Counted from the first letter of the stretch, positions 53,544 to 63,051 are shown. The stretch is DNA of 64,000 bases from Gordonia rubripertincta (GCF_038024875.1 NZ_CP136136.1:1612001-1676000); one strand, 5' to 3'. The notes: generated by a model from the letters alone, not told the origin. Made by a program: numbers and translations.

Positions 53544-54419
53544 ATGATGTTCGTCGCGGTGGCCGTCTTCGTGGTGGTGGTTGCGGTGGCGCTCGTCCTG
53601 CTGATGTCCATGGCCATCGGTGCCTTCTCGGCGATGTTCAGCGAGATGAAGGCCGACTCCGTGCGACGGCGTGCCGGGCGCGGTGATTCGCCGATCTCGG
53701 TGGCGGACCCCGTCGCGTCGAACTCGAGCGACCCGCTCGGCGAGCTCGCCGACGACATGCGGTTGGCACAGGCCCGGCGATGGGCGTCGTGCCAGTCCGT
53801 GCAGAGCCGACTCCCCGACACGGCGAACGAGACTTCCGGATACATCGCCCGCGCTCTCGAGATCTGGGGTGGCGGTGACCTCGACCGGCTCAGAGGCGAC
53901 CGCGTCGGACAGATCGTCTGGACGACGGCGATGGTCGCCGACAGCGTGGCCGGTCACCCGGCCTGGAAGCTGGATTTCTTCGACCGCCATGCGGTCCGCG
54001 TCGATCTCGACGGCGAGGTCACCTCCATCGCCACCGTCGCCGCCGGTCTACGTGACCAGCTCGACATCCTCGGTGATTCACCCAAGGGCCACCTCGGCGT
54101 CGATGACGAGGTGGTCGCCACCTTCACGGAGAAATCGCGGGTGCTGTCCGGGCGACTCGACGGCCTCGTCGCGCGCCTGGAGGCATTCGCCGACTACGAG
54201 CAGATCGTCGCCCGCATCCAGCAGCGTCAGGAGAAGCAGGCCTGGCTCGACAGGGTCAGTGCCATAGACGAATTCGAGCATGTCGTCGACGCCGAGTGGG
54301 ACCGCGCCGAGAGCGACCGCGTCCGACACATGGCCGACGAATCGGAGGTCCTCGCCTCCATCTACCTGGATGAGATCGCACCACTGGCGAAGTCGCTCAA
54401 GCAGAGTGATGCGGCGTAG
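53544..54419 (+). CDS. Membrane-anchored helical protein, paralogue of the 26.8-kb protein
   Basis: A 291-residue protein with an N-terminal signal anchor (MMFVAVAVFVVVVAVALVLLMSMAIGAF) followed by a helical soluble region. The central part (MVADSVAGHPAWKLDFFDRHAVRVDLDGEV) resembles residues of the protein at 26,800-28,035, and both continue with LR-rich helices. No catalytic motif. It is flanked by divergent and convergent unrelated genes. Function unknown. Confidence 0.65.
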   Translation: MMFVAVAVFVVVVAVALVLLMSMAIGAFSAMFSEMKADSVRRRAGRGDSPISVADPVASNSSDPLGELADDMRLAQARRWASCQSVQSRLPDTANETSGYIARALEIWGGGDLDRLRGDRVGQIVWTTAMVADSVAGHPAWKLDFFDRHAVRVDLDGEVTSIATVAAGLRDQLDILGDSPKGHLGVDDEVVATFTEKSRVLSGRLDGLVARLEAFADYEQIVARIQQRQEKQAWLDRVSAIDEFEHVVDAEWDRAESDRVRHMADESEVLASIYLDEIAPLAKSLKQSDAA

Positions 54420-54425
54420 GGCTGG

Positions 54426-55148
54426 TCACGACGGGGCGATGACCACCTGGAACAGCACTTCCTTGCGGACCTGGAATCCCAAGTGCTCGTAGAGGCGGAT
54501 CGCGTTCACGTTGGTCGCTTCCGCGTGCAGGACCGGGATGGCGCCCCGGTCCCGAATGCCCTGTGCAAGTGCGAGAACCAGCCGTGACGCGAGGCCCTCG
54601 CCGCGGTGACCGGGGTCGGTGCACACGGCGCTGATCTCGGTGTGTCCCGGGAGAGTGAGTCGTTCGCCGGCCATCGCGATCAGGCGGCCGTTGCGTCGAA
54701 TCCCGAGGTAGGTGCCCATTTCGATGGTGCGCTTACGGAATGGCCCGGGACGGGTGCGGCGAACGAGGTCGGTCATCTCCGGGACGTCGTCGGCGGTCAG
54801 TCGAATAGCGGAGTCGTCGGGGCTCGCGGGCACCCCGGCGTCGACCATCTGCACCCCGGGCAGATGCATCTCGGACTGCCAGCCGGCGGGCGGCGTGTCG
54901 GCGACGACCGGAAGGAGGAGAGCACCTCCCGGACCGACCAATCGGGCGGCGTCGGCCCAGTCCTCCGCGGTCGGGTCGTCGGGGAGTGCGGCCATCGGGC
55001 AGACGTCGGGGTGATACCGCAGAGCCGTGCCGACTCTCTCGGCGAACTGCGCATGCGGACCGGACAGGGCGGCGTGGGCCGGATTGTCGAGCGGTGTGGA
55101 GCCGGAACGCTCTGTCCCGCCCGTGAACTCGTCGACGATTCCGGGCAC
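54426..55148 (-). CDS. GNAT family N-acetyltransferase
   Basis: A 240-residue acyltransferase. The C-terminal GNAT domain has AMAGERLTLPGHTEISAVCT and the acetyl-CoA loop GHRGEGLASRL, then NAIRLYEHLGFQVRKEVLF. The N-terminal 100 residues form a helical accessory domain. Substrate unknown. Starts at GTG 55148. Confidence 0.87.
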   Translation of the reverse strand: MPGIVDEFTGGTERSGSTPLDNPAHAALSGPHAQFAERVGTALRYHPDVCPMAALPDDPTAEDWADAARLVGPGGALLLPVVADTPPAGWQSEMHLPGVQMVDAGVPASPDDSAIRLTADDVPEMTDLVRRTRPGPFRKRTIEMGTYLGIRRNGRLIAMAGERLTLPGHTEISAVCTDPGHRGEGLASRLVLALAQGIRDRGAIPVLHAEATNVNAIRLYEHLGFQVRKEVLFQVVIAPS

Positions 55149-55387
55149 ACGACGACGATACCCGGTGGTGCTTTCCGTTCCGAGTTCGCGCGGGCCTGTC
55201 TCCTATCCGCTCAACAGGCTTGATGAGCGGGAAGGAGACACGCGGGCGGGAGGGAAACGCGCACGCGGGAATCGGCCTGCGCAGGACGCCTGGACGTTCT
55301 CGGCCTTACGATCGGGCGGTCAACAGCGCTGGTCACGACGTTCCGCGGAACGTCGCCGGCGGAGGTCAGGGCCAGAAGGAGCCGCGC

Positions 55388-56101
55388 GTGGCGACGAGTG
55401 AGCGTGCCCCCGACGTCGGCGTCGACCGTGAGGCGACGCGCCATGTCATCTTGATGCTCGTGCTGACGTTCGCGACCGGCGTGGTCGATGCGGGCGGATT
55501 CCTCGGCTTCGACACCGTGTTCCTTGGGAACATGACCGGCAACGTGCTGATTCTCGGAATGGGTGCGGCCGGCGCCGACGGACTGCCGGTCCTCGCGCTG
55601 TCCCTGGCACTGGTCGCGTTCATCGTCGGCGCCGGAGTCGCGAGCCTGTTCCTACGTTCCGGGCGTCGTGGATGGAGTCCGCGGTTGACCGTGGTGCTTG
55701 CGGTGTCGGCGTCGCTGGTCGCCGGTACCGCGGTCCTCGTCTGGCTGCAACCGACCGAGCACATAGCGGCGATGTTCGCGATCGGGATGACGGCGGGCGC
55801 AATGGGCATGCAGGCCGCCGCGGCGCGCACCATCGGTGTCGCGGACGTGACCACCGTCGTCGTCACGTCGACGATCGCCGCCTGGGCGATCGACATGTTC
55901 TCCCGCCCCAGCCGGGCCACGATCCTGAACCGTCGGCTCGCGGCGATCGTCACGATCCTGGTGGGCGCCCTGGTCGGTGCGCTGCTGGTGAAAGTCGCAC
56001 TGTGGTCGGTCTTCGCGGTGGCCGCGGTCGTCAGCTTCGTCGTGGTGGTGTGCGGGCATGTGCTTGCGGCGGCGGGCGGTGGTTCGGATGCGCTCGGTTG
56101 A
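55388..56101 (+). CDS. DUF1275 (YoaK-like) membrane protein
   Basis: A 237-residue protein with about six transmembrane helices. The diagnostic DUF1275 motif is at the N-terminus: ATGVVDAGGFLGFDTVFLGNMTGNVLILG. AAGGAG precedes GTG 55388; the frame is open upstream but lacks conserved sequence. No transport substrate is established for the family. Confidence 0.88.
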   Translation: MATSERAPDVGVDREATRHVILMLVLTFATGVVDAGGFLGFDTVFLGNMTGNVLILGMGAAGADGLPVLALSLALVAFIVGAGVASLFLRSGRRGWSPRLTVVLAVSASLVAGTAVLVWLQPTEHIAAMFAIGMTAGAMGMQAAAARTIGVADVTTVVVTSTIAAWAIDMFSRPSRATILNRRLAAIVTILVGALVGALLVKVALWSVFAVAAVVSFVVVVCGHVLAAAGGGSDALG

Positions 56102-56170
56102 TCACTCATTGCGTCTTGTCGCGGGAAACGGCACAAGACGCAACGTGATCTGACGGCCTCGCAAAGAAAA

Positions 56171-56212
56171 CGGTCGGCGAACACGCAGAAGCGCGCTCGC
56201 CGACCGCCTTTC
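56171..56212. terminator. Terminator between DUF1275 and OsmC genes
   Basis: CGGTCGGCGA (56,171-56,180) pairs perfectly with TCGCCGACCG (56,197-56,206), followed by CCTTTC. Convergent genes on both sides. Confidence 0.75.
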
Positions 56213-56254
56213 AGGTCCCGGCCGAACGGTCGCCGAGCCCGAGGCCGCGGGAAA

Positions 56255-56773
56255 CTAGCTCAGGACGATGTCGACCGGCACCGCGCTGCCGAGGGTGTGG
56301 CCGACGGGAGAGCTGGCCTGGACCTTCGCGTGCAGTTCGTCCAGCTTCTCGCGCGGGGCGTCGGAGTCGATGGTGACGTTCGCGGTGACCGAGCTGAAGC
56401 CGGCATGGCCTTCGGCGAGTCCGAGGAAGACGCGAAGATCGAGGTCACCCTTGAGGTCGATGCGGAGGTCCTTGAGTTCGATGCCTGCCACAGTCGCGTT
56501 GGCGGCGTAACCGACAGCGAGGCAGTTGCCGAGCGCACCCAGGAGCTGCTCGACCGGGTTTGGTGCCGTGTCCCCACCGCCCAGGGCTGCCGGCTCGTCG
56601 GACCCGATCGGCGAGAAGTTCCGGACGCGGGCCTCGGACGCGAACGCGCCGTTCCACTGGACGTGTGCCGCCCAGGTCGTCTGGGCCTTGGAGTTGTCGG
56701 CCTGGATGGCTTCGACGAGCTGACCGACGGCTGCGATGTCGACGTCGTTGAGGCGGGTGGCGGTGTCGGTCAT
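56255..56773 (-). CDS. OsmC family protein
   Basis: A 172-residue OsmC/Ohr-superfamily protein. It retains the family core (PNPVEQLLGALGNCLAVGYAANAT) with one of the catalytic cysteines (NC), but the first redox Cys is not obvious. Members reduce organic hydroperoxides or serve in osmotic stress. AAGGAG precedes ATG 56773. Confidence 0.87.
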   Translation of the reverse strand: MTDTATRLNDVDIAAVGQLVEAIQADNSKAQTTWAAHVQWNGAFASEARVRNFSPIGSDEPAALGGGDTAPNPVEQLLGALGNCLAVGYAANATVAGIELKDLRIDLKGDLDLRVFLGLAEGHAGFSSVTANVTIDSDAPREKLDELHAKVQASSPVGHTLGSAVPVDIVLS

Positions 56774-57169
56774 GGTGCTCCTTCGCGAAGATTCTCGATC
56801 TCCGGCGAAGCTATCCGGCGGCGACGCCGCGATCACCAGTCAGCGTCATCCTGAGCCGAAGTCTTGGCGACGGTACGCAACCGGAGCATCATGACCGGCC
56901 CGGCCGGTCAGCAGTTGTTCGGTTCGCCGATCTTCACGGCCGAGCGAACAGCCTCGCGCTCCCCGAACGATTGGGCGCGTAGGGGCACCCGCGCCTACCT
57001 ATGCGTTCAGTTGGTTCGAATGAAGGAATCGAGATCTGACTGCCGGTTACGCGGCGGGCACGTCGCAACCGCGCGGTAGCCTGCGGCAAGGCCGGCTACC
57101 GACGACACGAGGTTGACCAGTGACTACGGACGACACCCCTGGTGGGGGCTTGGGAAGAATGATCCCGCC
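56774..57169. other. Divergent intergenic region
   Basis: About 400 bases between the OsmC and NERD-helicase genes. Apart from a 19-base palindrome, only a weak 71-codon frame (56,864-57,079) without ribosome-binding site or recognisable sequence is present; it is not called as a gene. Confidence 0.4.
56892..56910. promoter_or_regulatory. 19-bp palindrome upstream of OsmC and NERD-helicase genes
   Basis: TGACCGGCC and GGCCGGTCA around a central C, perfect arms. Possible operator for either divergent gene. Confidence 0.4.
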
Positions 57170-58825
57170 ATGCCGAGCGTGATCCCCGAGAACCCGCGGT
57201 TCGCGGCGGCGAGCGAGCAAGTCGTCTTCAACGCGCTGGACGAGCAGCTCCTGGACGAGGATTTGCTCGTCGTAGGGCAGCGGGTCACCGACCACTCGAA
57301 GGATCACGAGATCGACTTCGTCGTCGCGATCGAGGGCGCCGGGGTCGTGTGTGTCGAGGTCAAGGGTGGCGAGGTGTGGCACGACGGCGAGTCGTGGTGG
57401 CAGGAGCGCATCGGGCAGGCTCCGAAGCGGATCGACCCGGTCGCACAGGTCAGGGACGGCTGCTACTCGCTGCGTGATTTCGTCGAGCATGACCCCCGGT
57501 GGACGCAGGGGCGGGTGCGATGGGATCACGTGGTGGTGTTCCCGCACTCGGAGGTGGATTCCACCTTTGCACTTCCCGAGTGCCCGCGATGGAAGGTCGT
57601 CGACCGCACCCAACTCCACCAGCTCATGCCCCTGATCCGGAACGTTCTGCTGAAGAAGGACGTCGAGGTTCCCGGGATCGATGCCGAGGGGATCGGTCGA
57701 CTTCGACTCGCGCTGAGCGGCAGGGGTTTACCGCAACGAGATGTTGTCGCCCGTGCTCTGGAGAACGAGAGCGTCGCCGACACGCTCACCTCCCACCAGG
57801 CGGTGATACTCCGTGCGATCCATCAGCTCAATCGCGTCGAGGTGCGTGGCGGTGCCGGCAGCGGGAAGACATTCCTTGCCGTCGAACAGGCACGACGACT
57901 CGCGAAGGACGGGCAGAGGGTTGCCCTCGTCTGTTACTCGCATGGGCTGGCGTCTTTTCTCCGGCGACTCACCGCCACGTGGAAACACAAGGAACGACCC
58001 GCGTATGTCGGCGAGTTCCACGAACTGGGCATCGAATGGGGTGCGCCCACCGGCCCCGACGAACAGGAACGAACCCAAGCAGCGCAGGACTTCTGGGAAC
58101 ACACGTTGCCGCAACTGATGTACGAACTCGCACAGGAGCTTCCGCCGGGGAAGCGCTTCGACTCGATCGTCGTCGACGAGGCGCAGGACTTCGCCGACGA
58201 CTGGTGGAAACCGATGCTCGCGTGCCTGCGTGACACCGAGTCCGGCGGCATCTACGTGTTCAGCGACGAGGCGCAACGTGTCTTCGCCCGGCAAGGATCG
58301 CCGCCGGTGGACCTGGTGCCGCTGGTCCTCGACCACAATCTGCGTAACACCAAACAGATCGCCGAGACCTTCAAACCGCTTGTGGGACAGCGAATGCAGT
58401 TACACGGCGGTGATGGTCCGGCGGTGACCTTCGTGCCGTGCACGGCAGCAGAGGCGGTCGACGTCGCCGACGACCAGATCGACCCGTTGCTCGACAAGGG
58501 ATGGCGTCCCGAGGACATCGCGCTGCTGACCACCGGGAGTCGCCACGCCGAACAGAAGGCACGCCAGGCCGAGGGCACCAAGGAGTACTGGGCGTCGTTC
58601 TGGGATGGCGAGCAGGTCTTCTACGGTCACGTCCTCGGGTTCAAGGGGCTGGAACGGCGCGTCGTGGTGCTGGCGCTCAACGAGACGAAGGCGTGGGACC
58701 GGTCTCGCGAACGCCTCTACGTCGGATTGTCGCGGGCCCGTGATGAGTTGGTGGTCTGCGGTGATCCCGAGTTCGTGCGGGAGGTCGGCGGACCCCAGGT
58801 CGCCCGACAACTCGGCATCGCCTAA
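57170..58825 (+). CDS. NERD-domain UvrD-like nuclease/helicase
   Basis: A 551-residue protein from ATG 57170. Residues about 10-125 form a NERD nuclease domain with the PD-(D/E)xK-type residues in DHEIDFVV (45-52) and CVEVKGGEV (61-69). The SF1 helicase part has Walker A RGGAGSGKTFL (226-236), Walker B SIVVDEAQDFADDWW, and motif VI YVGLSRARDELVV. NERD-helicases are common near mobile DNA and are suspected in DNA processing or defence. Upstream TTG at 57,113 also opens the frame. The gene appears intact. Confidence 0.85.
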   Translation: MPSVIPENPRFAAASEQVVFNALDEQLLDEDLLVVGQRVTDHSKDHEIDFVVAIEGAGVVCVEVKGGEVWHDGESWWQERIGQAPKRIDPVAQVRDGCYSLRDFVEHDPRWTQGRVRWDHVVVFPHSEVDSTFALPECPRWKVVDRTQLHQLMPLIRNVLLKKDVEVPGIDAEGIGRLRLALSGRGLPQRDVVARALENESVADTLTSHQAVILRAIHQLNRVEVRGGAGSGKTFLAVEQARRLAKDGQRVALVCYSHGLASFLRRLTATWKHKERPAYVGEFHELGIEWGAPTGPDEQERTQAAQDFWEHTLPQLMYELAQELPPGKRFDSIVVDEAQDFADDWWKPMLACLRDTESGGIYVFSDEAQRVFARQGSPPVDLVPLVLDHNLRNTKQIAETFKPLVGQRMQLHGGDGPAVTFVPCTAAEAVDVADDQIDPLLDKGWRPEDIALLTTGSRHAEQKARQAEGTKEYWASFWDGEQVFYGHVLGFKGLERRVVVLALNETKAWDRSRERLYVGLSRARDELVVCGDPEFVREVGGPQVARQLGIA

Positions 58826-58933
58826 CCGACCCGTACAGACGATGGCAGCGGTGAACGACGGCCTTCGACAAGGCAAACAGAAGCCGCCGACCAGGACGTT
58901 TGCCCTAGTTTGGCACGAGATCGCGCGCCCTAT

Positions 58934-58947
58934 GGGACTTTGGCCCC
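58934..58947 (+). promoter_or_regulatory. DosR-box-like site
   Basis: GGGACTTTGGCCCC, followed by GA, differs at two positions from the core of the DosR dormancy box (GGGACTWWAGTCCC). It is about 120 bases upstream of the secreted DUF5995-like gene. No dosR gene is in the window. Confidence 0.35.
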
Positions 58948-59068
58948 GAGGATAAGTGGACTTATGGCGTGTGGGTGCCGGGACGTAGTTACCTAAGGCG
59001 AGAAGATTTGAGTCCACCGCCTTCACAACCGTTTGGTTCGGTTGAGAAGCTCCTTACGCTCCGTCGGC

Positions 59069-59914
59069 ATGAATGCCAGACGCGCCCTCTGTGCGGGCCT
59101 CGCAGCAGTCGCTGTCCTCGTCGGTGGTGCCGGCGTACTGACCCCAGCGGCCAATGCTGCTCCCGCGAGCCGCTGTGCCCCCGCCTCGACCCCTGAGACG
59201 AAGCAGCGGCTCTCGGAACTGACTGATCCGTCCGAGATCAAGACCTTTGACGATGCACGCTCCACGATCAGCGACCTGCGTAGTGAGCTCAGCAAGGCGA
59301 ACAACTATCTCGGCACGTTCCCGATCGCCTTCGACAACATCCTCGAGCTCGTCGGACCCAGCATCGAGTCCGGAATCTACGAGGACCCGGAGTGGGCTTC
59401 GGATCTCGCGGTGGAGGTCGTCCGCCTCTACGTCGGGAACCTCCACGAGTACGTCATCGGCGGCAAGCCGCAGGCGCATTGGGCGCAGGCGTTCGCTCTG
59501 ACCACCGCGTGCGACCGCAGCCCGGGACGGGTCCTGCTCGGGCAGATCTTCGCCCATCTCCTCGTCGACTTCCCGTACGCGCTGGAGAACATCGACACGA
59601 CCGTCGGCCACACCCGGGACTTCTACACCTTCGGCGGGGCGCTGGTCGACGCCACGCCGGCAATCGTCAAGGACGTCAAGAGCACCTACGGTGTCGACCT
59701 CGGGCCGCTCTTCACCGCATGGTTCGTCGGCGACCTGATCGGCGACAGCCAGGCCACGACGCTCCTCTTCCAGTCGACCCGGACCGCTGCACTCGTCAAC
59801 AGTTTCGGCTTGCAGAACCCGGCAACCCGCGGCGTGACCGTGGCCGAGATCAATGCTCTGTTCCAGACGTCGAACGTCGCGCTCGACGTGATGGAGAAGC
59901 TCGGCCAGATCTGA
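59069..59914 (+). CDS. Secreted DUF5995-like protein
   Basis: A 281-residue protein with a Sec signal peptide (MNARRALCAGLAAVAVLVGGAGVLTPAANA, cut near residue 31). The mature part is helical with HWAQAFALTTACDRSPGRVLLGQIFAHLLVDFPYAL, which resembles DUF5995, a family of unknown function. A start at 59,033 (TTG) would add 12 residues ahead of the signal peptide. A DosR-like box lies upstream. Confidence 0.72.
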   Translation: MNARRALCAGLAAVAVLVGGAGVLTPAANAAPASRCAPASTPETKQRLSELTDPSEIKTFDDARSTISDLRSELSKANNYLGTFPIAFDNILELVGPSIESGIYEDPEWASDLAVEVVRLYVGNLHEYVIGGKPQAHWAQAFALTTACDRSPGRVLLGQIFAHLLVDFPYALENIDTTVGHTRDFYTFGGALVDATPAIVKDVKSTYGVDLGPLFTAWFVGDLIGDSQATTLLFQSTRTAALVNSFGLQNPATRGVTVAEINALFQTSNVALDVMEKLGQI

Positions 59915-59922
59915 CCATGAAC

Positions 59923-59953
59923 GCGGGCCGGTGACATCCCGTCACCGGCCCGC
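59923..59953. terminator. Bidirectional terminator
   Basis: Thirteen-base perfect stem: GCGGGCCGGTGAC with GTCACCGGCCCGC, five-base loop, between convergent genes. Confidence 0.85.
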
Positions 59954-59975
59954 ATGTTGGTTCCTACAGGTCCGA

Positions 59976-60200
59976 CTACCAGGAGATCTCGATCTCGATC
60001 TCGGATTCGTCCTCGCCGCGCTCGAATTCGACCTTCAGCTTCACCTGCGTCGGGATGTCGATACGCACGGTCTTGTTGTTCTCGACGTACGACACCTCGT
60101 TGTGTCGGGCGATCGCATCGGCAAGGTCGTGAAGCCGTTGCGCAGCTTCCTCGCGAGTCAGCGTGGTCTTGGTCTCGTGCTCGAACAGTTCATCGCTCAT
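59976..60200 (-). CDS. amphi-Trp domain protein
   Basis: A 74-residue acidic protein with the amphi-Trp family pattern: TLTREEAAQRLHDLADAI, then VRIDIPTQVKLKVEFERG, and a terminal Trp after alternating charged and hydrophobic residues (ESEIEIEISW). No function is known for the family. Start ATG 60200. Confidence 0.85.
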   Translation of the reverse strand: MSDELFEHETKTTLTREEAAQRLHDLADAIARHNEVSYVENNKTVRIDIPTQVKLKVEFERGEDESEIEIEISW

Positions 60201-60248
60201 GCGTTCATCTGAGCCCATCGTGATGGGCTGGTCAAGGAAGAAGCCGGA

Positions 60249-62021
60249 CTAGTTGCTCAGCGGCCGCAGGAACTCGCCGCTGACCTGAACTGCGGGCGCC
60301 GACGATCCGCCGCCGACGACCAGCGTCGCGAAGGCGAGGTCGCCGACGATGCCGGCAAACCAGCCGTGCGGGTTCTTGTTGTCGCCGTACTCAGCCGTCC
60401 CGGTCTTGCCGCCCAGGCCAGGGATGTCCTGCAGCGCGGCGGCGGTTCCGCGGGTGACGGTGTCGCGCATCATGCTTCGCAGCGCGCGCACCACATCGTC
60501 GGGAATCGGCCGGGGTTCGGTGTCGCCGGTGGTTCCTCGTCCCTCGATGAGCGTCGGGGTGACGGTCTCACCTCGCGCGAGACTCGCCTCGGCCAGTGCC
60601 AGGCCGAACGGGCTGACGGTGACCGTGCCCTGGCCGATGCCGTTCTCGACGCGCAGGGCGGGGGTGTCGGCGTTCGGTACGGAACCGGTCACGGTGGTCA
60701 GGCCCGGAACGGTGTAGTCGGCGCCGATGCCGAACCGGCGGGCCATCGAGGTCAACGCGTCGGCGGGGAGCTTGTTCGCGAGCGCACCCATGGAGGTGTT
60801 GCAGGAGCGCGAGAAAGCCGTTGGTAGAGGGACGGTTCCGAGATCGAATTCGTCCTCGTTGGGGATCGTCCTCCCCTCGATCGTCGTCCGTCCCGGACAC
60901 GGGACCTGCGATGTCGGCTGCACCCCGCCGGATGCCAGGGCTGCGGCGGTGGTGATGGTCTTGAAGGTCGAGCCCGGCGGATACAACCCGGTCAGGGAGA
61001 CTGCGCCGGAGCGGTCCGCGGCGTCGTTCTGGGCGACGGCGACGATTCCACCGGTCGAGGGGGTGATCGCGACGATCATCGCGGGGCGTCGTTCCCGGTC
61101 GACGGCCCGCTGCGCCTGGGCCTGGATGTCGCGATCGAGCGAGGTGCGGACCGGAGACGTCTCGCCAGGTTGAGCTGAGTCAACGAGATGCGTTGGTGCG
61201 CCCTCCTTGTCGACGATTTGGATCGACCAGCCGGCCGTGGCGTCGATCGCGCTTCGCCAGATGTCCTCGAGGCCGGCCATCGCGGGGGAGTGGAGAGCTT
61301 TGGTGGCACTGAGGAGCGCGCCCTGCTCGGTGGTCGTGATGCCGGCGATCGACCTGATGCTGCGCTGGACACGTTCGAGATCGCTGTCGCGCAACCTGAT
61401 CACGGTCTGGCTCGGGGCTTTGTTGCCGTCGAACAGTTTTCGGATGGTTGCCGTGGTGATCGACGGTTCGATCGGCCGGAGCGCGCGCGCCAGTTGACCG
61501 GCCGACACGAGCTGTGCCCGTTCGAGATCGATCAGCGTCACGGCTTGCCATGTCATCAGCGGGCGGGCGTTGGTGTCGAGTACGGGGGTGCGGTAGGCGC
61601 GGTCGTCGCTGTAGGAGAAGGATTGTCCGTCGCGGAGCTGCCGGTGCATCACGGAGGGCTGCCACCGCACACGCCAGCCCGAATCGGTCTCGGTGAGGAC
61701 GACCGACGTCTGATAGGCGGTGTTCCCGTTCCGGATCTGCCACTGGTGGTCGAGAGTCCCGGTGACCTTCTTGTCATCGACGAGGTCGGGGGTGACCGAC
61801 AGCTTCGGGGTGGAGCCCATGCCCTCGAAGATCGACTTGATGGTGGTGCGCGCGGCGGCCGGGTTGTCGGTGAGTCCGGCGGCCGCGTCGACGTCACCCC
61901 GTTGGAGTGCCTCCGCGAACGACCGCAGGGTGTCCTCCGGCGAGTCCTTCGTGAGAAAACACCCCGACAACGTGCCGACCAGAACCGCGAGAACGCTCAG
62001 GATCACCAACCATCGACGCAT
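60249..62021 (-). CDS. Lipoprotein penicillin-binding protein (class B, MecA-N type)
   Basis: A 590-residue transpeptidase. N-terminal lipoprotein signal with lipobox TLSGC (Cys 21), an NTF2-like MecA-N domain (about 28-130), a PBP dimerisation domain, and the transpeptidase domain with STFK (351-354), SCN (406-408) and KTG (539-541). It cross-links peptidoglycan outside the membrane; Rv2864c is the closest mycobacterial type. Start ATG 62021. The next gene upstream, transcribed the same way, encodes a beta-lactamase-type protein, 100 bases apart. Confidence 0.9.
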   Translation of the reverse strand: MRRWLVILSVLAVLVGTLSGCFLTKDSPEDTLRSFAEALQRGDVDAAAGLTDNPAAARTTIKSIFEGMGSTPKLSVTPDLVDDKKVTGTLDHQWQIRNGNTAYQTSVVLTETDSGWRVRWQPSVMHRQLRDGQSFSYSDDRAYRTPVLDTNARPLMTWQAVTLIDLERAQLVSAGQLARALRPIEPSITTATIRKLFDGNKAPSQTVIRLRDSDLERVQRSIRSIAGITTTEQGALLSATKALHSPAMAGLEDIWRSAIDATAGWSIQIVDKEGAPTHLVDSAQPGETSPVRTSLDRDIQAQAQRAVDRERRPAMIVAITPSTGGIVAVAQNDAADRSGAVSLTGLYPPGSTFKTITTAAALASGGVQPTSQVPCPGRTTIEGRTIPNEDEFDLGTVPLPTAFSRSCNTSMGALANKLPADALTSMARRFGIGADYTVPGLTTVTGSVPNADTPALRVENGIGQGTVTVSPFGLALAEASLARGETVTPTLIEGRGTTGDTEPRPIPDDVVRALRSMMRDTVTRGTAAALQDIPGLGGKTGTAEYGDNKNPHGWFAGIVGDLAFATLVVGGGSSAPAVQVSGEFLRPLSN

Positions 62022-62121
62022 GTGGTCAGACAACCGACCGGAGTGCCCCGATGCAAAGTCACAACGCGCGATCAAGCGATAGCGAACCAGTATCGGCCCA
62101 GATCACACCGGATGAACGGCG

Positions 62122-63051
62122 TCATTCCCGAGGAATGCGGAGCTCCGTCACGACGGTCCGGGCCAGCTCGCCGATCGCGCGATCGACTTGCGGCAATGCA
62201 GGCTCCGACCGTGCACTCCTGGTGAAGACCGCAACGGCCACCGGGAGCTCGCCGGGGAACTCGACGACGCCGACCTCGTTGCGGATCGCGACCAGAGTGC
62301 CCGTCTTGCCCGCGACCGTGACCCGTCGGAACGGAAAGCCCGACGCCAGTCGGGAGGTGAAGACCTGACGACGCATGGTGTCCCTGATGAACGCGCACAT
62401 CTCGGCCGACGCCGCGCGGTCGGTCCACACGGCGGACAGGAGCGTCGAGCAGTCCCGAGGCGTGGACGAACTCGTATAGGCGGCGTCGTAGGCGCTCACC
62501 GTGGTGTCGCAGTCCGGGTCGGCGAGTGCGGCGAAAGCCTCTGCCACCGTGCTCGTTCCGGTCTCGCGCTGGAGTCTTTCGTGCAGTTCTGCGACCCCTC
62601 CGACGATGCGCGTGCTCGTGGCACCGAGGCCGATGAGGTCCTCTCGGACGCGGTCGAGCCCGATCTCGTCGAGGAGGACGTCGGCGGCCACGTTGTCGGA
62701 GACGGTCATCATCGAGGTGGCGAGATCGCGTCGGCTCAGGGTGATCGGGTCGCGCAACGCGGCCAGGCCCGTCGGTCCCTGCGCCCACCGGGTGGGATCG
62801 ACGGTCACCGGCGAGGTCAGGTCGATCTCTCCGCGATCTGCGCTGCGGCACAACGAGATCAGGACAGCGAGCTTGTAGACCGATGCGAGAACCACCGGTG
62901 CGTCGGCGTCGTAGGAGTAGCTGATCTGGGGCGAGCCGATCGTCGTCGCATGAAGCCAGCCGGAACAGCCGGCGTCGGCGAGGATCTCGGCGACGTTGCG
63001 GTCGATCCGATCTCTCACGTGGGCAGGCAGCTCACCCGGGCCGACGGTCAC
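62122..63051 (-). CDS. Class A beta-lactamase-type serine hydrolase
   Basis: A 309-residue protein with the class A set SVYK (57-60), SDN (118-120) and KTG (249-251). No clear Glu-containing omega-loop (ExxLN) was seen, and no signal peptide, so true beta-lactamase activity is uncertain. GTG 63051 overlaps the LysR stop by four bases (GTGA); an ATG at 63,075 inside LysR would also be in frame. Coupled to the regulator. Confidence 0.8.
   Translation of the reverse strand: MTVGPGELPAHVRDRIDRNVAEILADAGCSGWLHATTIGSPQISYSYDADAPVVLASVYKLAVLISLCRSADRGEIDLTSPVTVDPTRWAQGPTGLAALRDPITLSRRDLATSMMTVSDNVAADVLLDEIGLDRVREDLIGLGATSTRIVGGVAELHERLQRETGTSTVAEAFAALADPDCDTTVSAYDAAYTSSSTPRDCSTLLSAVWTDRAASAEMCAFIRDTMRRQVFTSRLASGFPFRRVTVAGKTGTLVAIRNEVGVVEFPGELPVAVAVFTRSARSEPALPQVDRAIGELARTVVTELRIPRE

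Noticed and set aside
56864..57079. 71-codon frame between OsmC and the NERD-helicase.
   Set aside because: No ribosome-binding site, no recognisable sequence, and it overlaps a palindromic regulatory region.
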